Source: AP-15 sp035252905 (GTDB taxonomy: Bacteria > Pseudomonadota > Alphaproteobacteria > ATCC43930 > CGMCC-115725). Taken from it: 32,836 bases of DNA. Under the pieces are notes generated by a model, which saw nothing but the letters and a program-made list of their open reading frames with translations, made no database searches and was not told the origin of the DNA. Both the position numbers and the translations under genes were made by a program. Of the stretch, positions 1 to 7,380 are shown piece by piece. Position 1 is the first letter of the stretch. The number at the start of each line of letters is the position of its first letter. The stretch lies in assembly GCA_035252905.1 (NCBI GenBank), contig DATFCQ010000037.1, positions 1 to 32,836 on the forward strand. The letters are read 5' to 3'.

Positions 1-1
1 G

Positions 2-1270
2 ACCGCCTCCTCCGGCTTTGCCTGGACGATCACCAATCAGGGCCGCATCAGCGGGCCGGGCAACGGGATTGTCCTCAGCGCCACCGGCGCCGTGCTCAAC
101 AGCGGCACAATCGCCGGGACCAACGGCGTCGTCCTCGATGCCGGCGGTTCTGTTCAGAACAGCGGCGGCGGGGTGGTGAACGGGAGCGATTACGGGGTGA
201 CAATCGCCGGCGGCGCGGCCACCGTGGTCAGCGCCGGCACGATCGGCGGCGGCGGGGGTACTGCGGTGCAGTTCGGCGCCGGCGACGATCTGCTGGCCGT
301 CTATCCGGGCGCCGTGTTCAACGGGCGGGTGCTGGGCGGCGCCGGCGACAATGGGCTCGAACTGACCGCCGGCAACGGCGCCGGGACGCTCTTCGGGCTC
401 GGCAGCAAGTTCCGCAACTTCGCTGCGATCCAGATCGACCCGGGAGCGGTATGGCGCCTCTCCGGCGCGCCCGCCACGGCGCCCGACTTCACCAATGACG
501 GGCGGATCGTGGTGGGCGGCGGCCACACGCTGCTCCTCGGCGCGGTTGGCGAGGATCCCGGCGCGCACGGGGCCATCGTCGTGCGCAGCGGCGGCACGAT
601 CGAATTCGCCGGTGGGGTCGACCCGCAGCAGACCCTGCGCTTTGCCGACAATACCGGCACTCTCGTCCTCGACGATCCGCAGGATTTCGGAGCGACGATC
701 CGCGGCTTCCAGAGCGGCGACGCAATCGACCTCGCCGGGGCGGCGGCCGACGGCATGAGCTACGCCGACGGCGTATTGACCCTGTTGAGCGGCGACGACC
801 CCGTGGCAGCCCTGGCCATTCCCGGCGGCTTCAGCGCCAGCCAGTTCGCGGTGACGCCGGACGGCCGCGGCGGGACCACTGTGACCACGGTTCCCGCCCA
901 GCTCTTTGCCTTCACCTGCGTCTATGACGACGGGCAGGCCTATTACCAGGGCACGGTAGCCGACGACGGCAGCCTGGGCTACGCCGCGATCGCCCAATCC
1001 GCCGACCCGACGATCACCGTGCCGGGCGGGGTCTACACGCTGGCCGCGGACGGTCCGACGAGCGAGCCCTCCGGCGCGGTGCGGGTGGCAGACTACTTTG
1101 ACTCGCCGCCGCAGGCCAACGGGGCGCAGGGCTTTGTGCCGCTGGCGACCGGCCGGGGGCAGTTTGACGGCAGCGGCGGGCTCGGCTCGGAGGCGGATGC
1201 GATCCGGGTCAACGGCACCACTTTCGGGTTCTCCCCGAGCCTGGAGTTCCACCCGATCCTCGCGGCATGA
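2..1270 (+). CDS. C-terminal part of a beta-helix surface/secreted protein (partial, 5' end outside window)
   Basis: The reading frame is open from base 2, so the gene begins before the window; the ATG at 92 is internal. The first ~90 visible residues are imperfect repeats of about 20 residues built on Asn-Ser-Gly, Gly-Thr-Ile and GGA motifs (for example VLNSGTIAGTNGVVLDAGG), as in autotransporter or filamentous adhesin passenger domains folding as a right-handed beta-helix. A glycine-rich stretch follows, with VGGGHTLLLGAV and SGGTIEFAGG typical of autotransporter-associated repeats. The last ~130 residues (from FAFTCVYDDGQAYYQG on) are different and I do not recognise them. The protein ends in EFHPILAA with no C-terminal 12-strand beta-barrel, so it is not a classical type Va autotransporter; a type I or another export route is possible. 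Function is inferred from composition only. Confidence 0.7.
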   Translation, partial: TASSGFAWTITNQGRISGPGNGIVLSATGAVLNSGTIAGTNGVVLDAGGSVQNSGGGVVNGSDYGVTIAGGAATVVSAGTIGGGGGTAVQFGAGDDLLAVYPGAVFNGRVLGGAGDNGLELTAGNGAGTLFGLGSKFRNFAAIQIDPGAVWRLSGAPATAPDFTNDGRIVVGGGHTLLLGAVGEDPGAHGAIVVRSGGTIEFAGGVDPQQTLRFADNTGTLVLDDPQDFGATIRGFQSGDAIDLAGAAADGMSYADGVLTLLSGDDPVAALAIPGGFSASQFAVTPDGRGGTTVTTVPAQLFAFTCVYDDGQAYYQGTVADDGSLGYAAIAQSADPTITVPGGVYTLAADGPTSEPSGAVRVADYFDSPPQANGAQGFVPLATGRGQFDGSGGLGSEADAIRVNGTTFGFSPSLEFHPILAA

Positions 1271-1298
1271 TGGGAACGACACAGAGGGGATGACGGCC

Positions 1299-2630
1299 AT
1301 GCCGACGACCGATGAAACCCATGACCCGCGGCGCCAGAGCTGGGTCGCCTCGGCCAACAGCCATGCCGAGTTTCCGATCCAGAACCTGCCCTTGGGGATC
1401 TTCACCCCGCCCGCGGGCGGCCCTTCGACAAGCTCAGGAGCGCGCGGCGGCGTCGCGATCGGCGACAGGATCTTGGATCTTCAGGCGGCGCTCGCCGAAG
1501 GGCTGTTTTCGGGCGAGGCGCGGAACGCCGCCGAGGCGGCCGCCGGTCCGAGCCTGAACGCGCTGATGGCGCAAGGGCCCGGCCCGCGCCGCGCCTTGCG
1601 CCGGCGGGTCTCGGCCCTGCTCGCCGCCGACGGCGACGAGCGGGCCAGGATCGAGGGCATTGCCGGGCGGCTGCTGCACGAGGCGGCCGCATGCACACTG
1701 CACCTGCCGGCGGCGATCGGCGCCTTTACCGATTTCTTTGCCGGCATCCATCATGCCAGGAACGGCGGCCGCCGGCGCGATCCGAACAACCCGCTCAGCC
1801 CGAACTACAAATACGTCCCGGTCGCCTATCACAGCCGCGCCTCCTCGGTGCGGCCCTCGGGGGTCGCGATCCGCCGCCCGCACGGGCAGCGCAAGGATGC
1901 GGCTGACGCGGCGCCGCACTTCGGCCCCTCGCAAAAGCTCGATTACGAACTCGAACTCGCGGTGTGGATCGGCCCCGGCAACGCCTTGGGCGAGCCGATC
2001 CCGATCGGCCGCGCCGGAGAGCACGTCTTCGGGTTGGGGCTCCTCAACGACTGGTCGGCGCGCGACGTCCAGGGCTGGGAATCGCAGCCTCTGGGGCCGT
2101 TTCTGGCGAAGAATTTCGGCACCACGGTATCGCCCTGGATCGTCACCCATGAGGCGCTCGCGCCGTTTCGCGTGCGGCAGCCGGCGCGTCCCGAGGGCGA
2201 CCCGCGCCCCCTCCCCCATCTGTGGGACGAGGGTGATCAACAGCAAGGCGCTTTCGACATCGCCCTCGAAGCCCTGTTGTCGACCGAGGAGATGCGCCGG
2301 AAGGGCCTGCCGCCGCACCGCATCTCGGCGAGCAACACGACCGATCTCTATTGGACCGTGGCGCAGCTCGTCGCCCATCACAGCTCGGGCGGGTGCAATC
2401 TCGAAGCCGGCGACGTGTTCGGCACCGGCACGATCTCCGGCCCGACGCCGGACGGCTATGGCAGCCTGATGGAAGTGTCGCAGGACGGCCAGCGGCCGAT
2501 CGCGCTGCCCTCGGGCGAGCGCCGCACCTTTCTCGAAGACGGCGACGAAGTGATCTTTCGCGCCCATTGCCGGCGCGAGGGCGCGACGCCGATCGGCTTT
2601 GGCGAGTGCCGTGCCCGGATCGCCTCGTAG
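1299..2630 (+). CDS. fahA: Fumarylacetoacetase (fumarylacetoacetate hydrolase)
   Basis: This cytoplasmic enzyme hydrolyses fumarylacetoacetate to fumarate and acetoacetate, the last step of tyrosine/homogentisate breakdown. The 443-residue product is slightly longer than the usual ~420. Family landmarks are clear: the N-terminal PLGIFTPP/GVAIGDRILDL segment, then the C-terminal hydrolase domain with DFFAGIHHARN (metal ligand D145, catalytic-type H152), YVPVAYHSRASSV, LDYELEL (ligands E217, E219), GEPIPIGRAGEHVFG, LNDWSARDVQGWE (D251) and PLGPFLAKNFGTTVSPW. I chose ATG 1299 because the purine-rich AGAGGGG at 1283-1289 lies ~9 bases upstream; ATG 1290 abuts that site and would be mis-spaced. 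The enzymes feeding this step (homogentisate dioxygenase, maleylacetoacetate isomerase) are not in the window. The loop at residues 38-49 is encoded by a palindromic-repeat-like sequence (see findings). Confidence 0.93.
   Translation: MPTTDETHDPRRQSWVASANSHAEFPIQNLPLGIFTPPAGGPSTSSGARGGVAIGDRILDLQAALAEGLFSGEARNAAEAAAGPSLNALMAQGPGPRRALRRRVSALLAADGDERARIEGIAGRLLHEAAACTLHLPAAIGAFTDFFAGIHHARNGGRRRDPNNPLSPNYKYVPVAYHSRASSVRPSGVAIRRPHGQRKDAADAAPHFGPSQKLDYELELAVWIGPGNALGEPIPIGRAGEHVFGLGLLNDWSARDVQGWESQPLGPFLAKNFGTTVSPWIVTHEALAPFRVRQPARPEGDPRPLPHLWDEGDQQQGAFDIALEALLSTEEMRRKGLPPHRISASNTTDLYWTVAQLVAHHSSGGCNLEAGDVFGTGTISGPTPDGYGSLMEVSQDGQRPIALPSGERRTFLEDGDEVIFRAHCRREGATPIGFGECRARIAS
1413..1447. repeat. 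Intragenic copy of a short dispersed repeat inside fahA
   Basis: The core GGCGGCCCTTCGACAAGCTC followed by AGGAGC resembles the CCTTCGACAAGCTCAGG-type dispersed element that I recall from many GC-rich proteobacterial genomes. It is in frame in fahA and codes for the GGPSTSSGA loop just before the conserved GVAIGD. A diverged copy lies in the intergenic stretch at 25744-25778; by eye about 29 of 34 bases match. Confidence 0.5.
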
Positions 2631-2645
2631 CGGCGGAGGAAGGCA

Positions 2646-3389
2646 ATGGTCGACGCGCTCGGCTGGCGGTTGAAGTTCGGCGTCATCGCGCCCAGCACCA
2701 ACACGGTCGTGCAGCCGGAATTCGACGCGATGCGGCCGCCCGGAATCACCAATCATTTTGCCCGCATCCACATCCCGAACGACCCGCTTAAGGGCGACGA
2801 GGACTTCACCCGGCTGATCGACAATGTCCGCCGCGAATTGTTGTTCGCGGTCGACCGGGTCATGACCGCCGAGCCGCAGCACCTGATCATGGGCATGTCG
2901 TCGGAGACCTTCTGGGGCGGTCTCGAAGGCAGCGAGCGCTTGAAGGAGCGCATCGCCGCGCATGCCGGGGTCGCGGTGACGATGGGCTCGGATGCGGCGC
3001 GCCAAGCCTTGCAGCAATATGGCGCGCGGCGCATCGGCGTGGTGACGCCCTATATGCCGGTCGCCGACGCCGAGGTGCGCCGCTTCTTCACCGATTGCGG
3101 CTTTGAGGTCGTGCGGCTCATCGGGCTCAAATGCGCAAGCCCGGTCCTGATCGCGCACGTCTCGGAGCGGGAACTGCGCGATGCGATCCGCAAGGTCGAC
3201 GGGCCGGAGGTCGAAGCCGTGATCCAGGTCGGCACCAATCTGGCGATGGCGCGCCTCGCCGGTCTCGCCGAGTTCTGGCTCGACAAGCCGGTCCTCGCGA
3301 TCAACACTGCGACCTATTGGCGGGCCTTGCGGACGAACGGTATCGCCGACCGCGTCGACGGCTTCGGCGCATTGTTGCGCGATTCCTGA
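2646..3389 (+). CDS. Maleate isomerase / arylmalonate decarboxylase family protein
   Basis: This 247-residue protein belongs to the Asp/Glu racemase superfamily, in the maleate cis-trans isomerase/arylmalonate decarboxylase branch. Landmarks are FGVIAPSTNTVVQPEFDAM near the N-terminus (phosphate/carboxylate-binding PSxNT motif), GMSSETFWGG at residues 83-92, RRIGVVTPYM (129-137) and EAVIQVGTNLA (190-200). Family isomerases and racemases use two cysteines, one in each half. Here the first position is Ser/Met (GMSSE) and the second Gly-Thr (VGTNL), and the only cysteines are C151 and C163, outside the expected sites. The canonical two-cysteine isomerase reaction is therefore doubtful and the true reaction is unknown. 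It follows fahA by 15 bases with a strong GGAGGAAGG site at 2635-2643, so the two genes are probably co-transcribed. Confidence 0.82.
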   Translation: MVDALGWRLKFGVIAPSTNTVVQPEFDAMRPPGITNHFARIHIPNDPLKGDEDFTRLIDNVRRELLFAVDRVMTAEPQHLIMGMSSETFWGGLEGSERLKERIAAHAGVAVTMGSDAARQALQQYGARRIGVVTPYMPVADAEVRRFFTDCGFEVVRLIGLKCASPVLIAHVSERELRDAIRKVDGPEVEAVIQVGTNLAMARLAGLAEFWLDKPVLAINTATYWRALRTNGIADRVDGFGALLRDS

Positions 3390-3405
3390 ATTTGAGTGTC
3401 GTCGT

Positions 3406-3450
3406 ACCGCAAAGTCGGCGGAATGCGTTGCGCTTTTCCGCCACTTTCCA
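3406..3450. repeat. Palindromic GGCGGAA...TTCCGCC element between convergent genes
   Basis: The left arm at 3411-3423 (AAAGTCGGCGGAA) pairs with the right arm at 3436-3447 (TTCCGCCACTTT) with a one-base bulge, and the loop contains GCGTTGCGC. It lies between two convergent stops (3389 and 3453), so it could act as a two-way terminator. There is no T-tract, and a related element occurs at 11888-11971. Confidence 0.6.
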
Positions 3451-3452
3451 CA

Positions 3453-4451
3453 TCAACCGCCGCCCCAGCGCGTGCGCCAGTTCGGAATGCCGCCCAAAGG
3501 CTCGGCCGCGAGCACGGCGCGCATGACCGCGCGGGCGAGGCAATGGGCGGCGGCGGCGCCGAGCCGCAATAGGACCGCCGGCGCGACCGGCGGCCCGGCG
3601 CCGGTCGAAAGGGCGAAGACCATGTCGCCGTCATAGGGCGTGTGCGCCGGGCGGATCGCGTAAGCGAGACCGTCCTGCGCCATGATTGCAAGCCGCCGGC
3701 AGCCGCTCTTGTCGAGGGCGGCGTCGGTAGCGACGACGGCGATCGTCGTGCTGGCGCCGGGGATGGCGGGGCCGCAGCCGGAAAAGTCTTCCGGATCGAA
3801 AGCGGCGGCGGGCGGCGGCTGATCGTCGATCTCGCCGGGAAGGGCGAGATCGGCGGCCCACAAGCGCCCGCAATCCGGGCGCGCGACCGAGCCCCGGCTG
3901 TTGACCGCGACGACGGCGCCGACCGCGACGCCGTCCGCCAAGACCAGCGAGGCGCTGCCGATTCCGCCTTTCAGCGCGCCGGCGACGGCGCCGAGCCCGG
4001 CTCCGCAATTGCCGAGCGCGAAATCCTTGCCGGCGCGATCGACGGCGCGCTTTCCAAGTTCGCGATAGGGCGGCGCCCCGGTCCACGCGCGGCGGCCGGG
4101 AAAACCGAGGTCGAACAGGATCGCGGCCGGCACGATCGGCACCCGCGCCTCTCGGACGGCAAAACCGCGGCCCGAAGCGGCGAGCCGCTCCATCGCGCCG
4201 CCGGCAGCGTCGAGGCCAAAAGCCGAGCCGCCCGACAACACGACCGCGTCGATATGCTCGACCAATGTGCCGGGGTCGAGCAGATCGGTCTCGCGACTGC
4301 CCGGCGCGCCGCCGCGCACATCGACCGCCGCAGCGGCCGGCCGCTCGGCCACTACGACCGTCGTGCCGGTGACGGCGTCGGGGTCCTCAGCCTGTCCGAC
4401 CAGGATCCCCGCCACATCGGTGATCAGATTGCGTGGGCCGGGTCGGGCCAT
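3453..4451 (-). CDS. P1-family (S58/DmpA-like) aminopeptidase
   Basis: The 332-residue product matches the P1 peptidase family of N-terminal-nucleophile aminopeptidases, which self-cleave and release N-terminal residues from small peptides or amides. Landmarks in order are: NLITDVAGILVGQ at the N-terminus, VVLSGGSAFGLDAAGG (71-85), LGNCGAGLGAVAGALKGGIGSAS (146-168), VGAVVAVNSRG (177-187), the likely autoprocessing segment STTIAVVATDA (234-244), and HTPYDGDMVFALSTG (270-284). The usual Asn-Thr-Thr at the cleavage site reads Ser-Thr-Thr here, so the nucleophile assignment is tentative. No signal peptide is seen, so a cytoplasmic location is likely. The gene diverges from the SPFH gene across ~160 bases. 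The natural substrate cannot be told from sequence. Confidence 0.88.
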   Translation of the reverse strand: MARPGPRNLITDVAGILVGQAEDPDAVTGTTVVVAERPAAAAVDVRGGAPGSRETDLLDPGTLVEHIDAVVLSGGSAFGLDAAGGAMERLAASGRGFAVREARVPIVPAAILFDLGFPGRRAWTGAPPYRELGKRAVDRAGKDFALGNCGAGLGAVAGALKGGIGSASLVLADGVAVGAVVAVNSRGSVARPDCGRLWAADLALPGEIDDQPPPAAAFDPEDFSGCGPAIPGASTTIAVVATDAALDKSGCRRLAIMAQDGLAYAIRPAHTPYDGDMVFALSTGAGPPVAPAVLLRLGAAAAHCLARAVMRAVLAAEPLGGIPNWRTRWGGG

Positions 4452-4510
4452 GATCGGGAAATCCTATAGAGAGGGGGCGAAAGCGGGGACCTTCGCAGCT
4501 CCGGAAATCA

Positions 4511-4541
4511 TTTACTGATCGTTGTACAACCCCCATATAAA
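4511..4541 (+). promoter_or_regulatory. Possible sigma70-type promoter for the SPFH gene
   Basis: In the divergent gap 4452-4614 a local AT-rich patch holds TTTACT (4511-4516) and TATAAA (4536-4541), separated by 19 bases. It would give a leader of about 65 bases before the ATG at 4615. The spacing is longer than ideal, so this is a weak prediction. Confidence 0.3.
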
Positions 4542-4614
4542 TCGCGCCTGTCGAGCGTGCCACCGCCTGACGGACGCTTACCCAGCGTCCGCCAAATCGG
4601 AGCGCAGGACCGTC

Positions 4615-6564
4615 ATGCTGATAATCCCGATCGTCGTTGGCGTCCTTCTCGCCATTGCCTTATTCGCTGCGGCAAAATCGTTCCACAGCATCGGCCCGAC
4701 CGAGGTCGGCCTCGTCCGCAAGCGCTTCGGCCCCAAGAACACCAGCGGAAGCGCCGTCGCATTGAACCGCCAAGCCGGCTATCAGGCCGAGCTTCTGATG
4801 GCGGGAATGAGGTTTCGGCTGTGGCCGCTCTACGCCGTGACGCGGCACCCGCTCGTGCAGGTGCCGGCGGGAAAGATCGGCATCGTCATCGCCCAGGTCG
4901 GCGATCCCCTGCCGGAAGGAGCAAAATCCGCCAAATACGATCAGAGGTTTGGCAACTTCCAGGATCTTGCCACCTTTCTGATTCACGGAGGGCAGAAGGG
5001 CGTCCAGCGTCCGGTTCTGCCGCCCGGAACGGTCGCTCCGATCCACCCGGTCGCCTTTCTGGTCATCACCGCAGATGAAGTCTATGGCGTTCCGGTCAAT
5101 GACGAATACCGCAGGCTCGCAGCCAAGGAGGGCGGGCTGACCTACAAATCCTTCGGGTTGATCGAAGAGCAGATGAAGGTCGTCCGCATCGAGCCGGATG
5201 GCGGGACAACCGACGTCGTCGGCATCGTCACGACCTTCGAGGGAGAGCCTTCGCCCTCGGGGGCAATCGCCAACCGGATCGGCGATTTCCAGGACGTCGC
5301 CGAGATCGAGAAGGAGAGCGGCACGCGCGACAGCGACCTTGTCGAGACGATCCTGTCCAGCAAGAACAGGCTTCACAACAACTACCAGGATTTCCAGGCT
5401 TTTCTCGACCATGGCGGGCGCATCGGCCTGCAGCATGATCCCCTGCTCTACGGAGCCTATACGCTCAACCCGTTCCTGATCTCGGTCGAACGCATGCCGA
5501 TGCTGGTCGTCAACCAGGGTCAGGTTGCCGTCATCAAGGCTTATATCGGCTTGCCCAGCGAGGATACGTCGGGGGCCGATTTCAAATTCGGATCGCTGGT
5601 CCGCCCGGGCCATCGCGGGATCTGGCGCGAGTCCTTACGGACCGGGAAGTATGCGATCAATCCGCGCATTTACAGCGTCGAAATCGTCCCGACCTCGATC
5701 CTGACGCTGAACTGGGCCGATGCGAGTTCGGCAGCCCATAATCTCGACAGGGATCTGAAACAGATTATCGCCAAATCCCGGGAGGGGTTCGTCTTCAACA
5801 TCGATCTGCAGGTGCAGATCCATGTCCCCGATACCGAAGCTCCGACTGTCATCTCCATTGTCGGAACCATGACCAACCTGGTTAATGAGGTATTGCAATC
5901 GGCGGTCGGCAATCACTTCCGCGACAAGTTGCAGAGCATGCAGGCGATCGATTTCATCGAAAAGCGTCAGGATGTGCAGACACAGGCGCAGGATCACATC
6001 ACAATGCGGCTAAGGGACTACCGCATCGAGACGCGCGGCGTTTATATTCAGGACGTTATTTTTCCGCCGCAGCTTGTCGAAGTTTTGACGATGCGCGAGA
6101 TCGCCAATCAGCAAAGGGAAACCTTTGTGGCTCAGAAGGCGGCGCAGGATGAGCGCGTCAAATTGGAAGCTGCGCGCGGCCGAGCCGACATGCAGGCCGA
6201 TCTTGCCAAATCCGCGGTCGGCATCGAGATCGCCGAGAACAACGCAACCTCGGTTCAGCGCACCGCCGACGGCGAATCCTACCGGCTGGAAAAAGTCGGG
6301 CGGGCGGCGGCAGTGCAGACCGAGGCCGAAGGGCTGGCTGTGGCCGCCGGCCTCGAGGCCCAGCAGAGAGCGATCGGCCGCGAGCAGACGGCAATCGTCA
6401 ACGTCGCCAAAGCGCTGGCGGCCGGCGGTCAGCGCTTCATGCCGGATACGTTGGCGCTGACGATCGGGGAGGGCGGCGCAGCAGCCCTGGTCCCCTCGCT
6501 GATGAAGTTCCTGAACAACCCGCATCCTCCTGTCGTCAGGCCGCTCGCGGAGGCGGCTGAATGA
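4615..6564 (+). CDS. Large SPFH/flotillin-like membrane protein with four N-terminal repeat modules
   Basis: This 649-residue protein has one N-terminal membrane segment (residues 2-20), then a long region of repeats, an SPFH/Band-7 domain (about 360-560) and an Ala/Glu/Gln-rich helical tail of flotillin type (about 520-625; EIANQQRETFVAQKAAQDERVKLEAA spans its start). SPFH proteins build large membrane-bound oligomers that organise membrane domains. The N-terminal region has four related units ending near 55-81, 129-151, 271-292 and 335-357, each with G-hydrophobic-Gln/Trp, a Leu, a Gly and then (N/H/W)P, such as GIWRESLRTGKYAINP and GLQHDPLLYGAYTLNP. Start ATG 4615 follows a weak AGGA; an upstream in-frame ATG at 4522 would only place a charged, Cys-containing leader before the membrane anchor. 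It appears to be a single-gene unit without an NfeD-type partner beside it. Confidence 0.85.
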   Translation: MLIIPIVVGVLLAIALFAAAKSFHSIGPTEVGLVRKRFGPKNTSGSAVALNRQAGYQAELLMAGMRFRLWPLYAVTRHPLVQVPAGKIGIVIAQVGDPLPEGAKSAKYDQRFGNFQDLATFLIHGGQKGVQRPVLPPGTVAPIHPVAFLVITADEVYGVPVNDEYRRLAAKEGGLTYKSFGLIEEQMKVVRIEPDGGTTDVVGIVTTFEGEPSPSGAIANRIGDFQDVAEIEKESGTRDSDLVETILSSKNRLHNNYQDFQAFLDHGGRIGLQHDPLLYGAYTLNPFLISVERMPMLVVNQGQVAVIKAYIGLPSEDTSGADFKFGSLVRPGHRGIWRESLRTGKYAINPRIYSVEIVPTSILTLNWADASSAAHNLDRDLKQIIAKSREGFVFNIDLQVQIHVPDTEAPTVISIVGTMTNLVNEVLQSAVGNHFRDKLQSMQAIDFIEKRQDVQTQAQDHITMRLRDYRIETRGVYIQDVIFPPQLVEVLTMREIANQQRETFVAQKAAQDERVKLEAARGRADMQADLAKSAVGIEIAENNATSVQRTADGESYRLEKVGRAAAVQTEAEGLAVAAGLEAQQRAIGREQTAIVNVAKALAAGGQRFMPDTLALTIGEGGAAALVPSLMKFLNNPHPPVVRPLAEAAE

Positions 6565-6603
6565 CTGGCGAAGCCCGGCCACGGGGGAACAAAGCTTGGA
6601 TTA

Positions 6604-7380
6604 TCAAGCAGGGCGGCGGCCCCAGGCGAGAAAGCCGTCGTTTTTGAGATCCGGCTTGCCGTAGGCGAGCGGGGCGCCGGCGAGGGTTTCGACGCGGCCG
6701 CCGGCGGCTTCGAGGATGGCCTGACCGGCCGCGGTGTCCCATTCCATCGTCGTCCCGAAGCGCGGGTAGAAATCGGCCTCGCCGGACGCAAGGACGCCGA
6801 ATTTGAGAGCGCTGCCGCAGCTTTTGCGTGCCGCTACCGGGTAGTCGCGCAAGAACTCGGCAAGCCGGCGGCTGTTCTCGTGCGAGCGGCTGTGGATCAC
6901 AACGAGGCCGTCCGGGGGTGCCGCGCGCGCCGCAATCGGCTCGGCTCTGCCGTCGCCGCGGCGGCGCGTCGCGGTGCCCGGCCCGCAGGCGGCATAGGTG
7001 ATGCCCTGCGCCGGGCCGTGCACGATCCCGAGGACCGGCCGGCCGTCCTGGACAAGGCCGATATTGACCGCGAACTCGCCATTGCGCGCGACAAATTCCT
7101 TGGTCCCGTCGAGCGGGTCGACGGCCCAGAAGCGCGCCGCCGCGGGCGGCAGGCCGTCCGCTGCGACCAGTTCCTCGGAGACGACCGGGATGTCGGGAAA
7201 AGCCCGTTGCAATATCGCGACGATGATCCGCTCGGCGGCGAGGTCCGCCTCGGTGACCGGAGTGGCGTCGGTCTTTTTGTAGACCTCGAATTCCCCGGCA
7301 TAGATTTTGAGGATTGCGGCGCCGGCTGCGAGCGCCGCCAGCCGGGCGGTCTCCAGCAGCTTTTCGCGCGAAGGCGTCAT
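6604..7380 (-). CDS. cysQ: CysQ-like 3'(2'),5'-bisphosphate nucleotidase (inositol monophosphatase superfamily)
   Basis: The 258-residue product has the lithium-sensitive, magnesium-dependent phosphatase signatures: VSEE (67-70), WAVDPLDGTKEF (85-96), NGEFAVNIGLV (100-110) and, near the C-terminus, EWDTAAGQAILEAAGG. CysQ removes the 3'-phosphate from PAP formed in sulfate assimilation; the DGTKEF version of the motif favours CysQ over plain inositol monophosphatase. The start at 7380 overlaps the stop of the upstream molybdopterin-subunit gene by four bases (ATGA), and a GGGGAGAG site lies just before it, so translation is probably coupled. Longer in-frame starts exist further upstream but lie inside the molybdenum enzyme gene and encode non-family Arg-rich sequence. 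Confidence 0.9.
   Translation of the reverse strand: MTPSREKLLETARLAALAAGAAILKIYAGEFEVYKKTDATPVTEADLAAERIIVAILQRAFPDIPVVSEELVAADGLPPAAARFWAVDPLDGTKEFVARNGEFAVNIGLVQDGRPVLGIVHGPAQGITYAACGPGTATRRRGDGRAEPIAARAAPPDGLVVIHSRSHENSRRLAEFLRDYPVAARKSCGSALKFGVLASGEADFYPRFGTTMEWDTAAGQAILEAAGGRVETLAGAPLAYGKPDLKNDGFLAWGRRPA

Noticed and set aside
1434..3158. 574-codon open frame on the minus strand opposite fumarylacetoacetase and the isomerase-like gene
   Set aside because: Its product is Arg/Ala/Asp-rich without any family motif, while both plus-strand genes show clear conserved motifs; it is a GC-rich antisense shadow.
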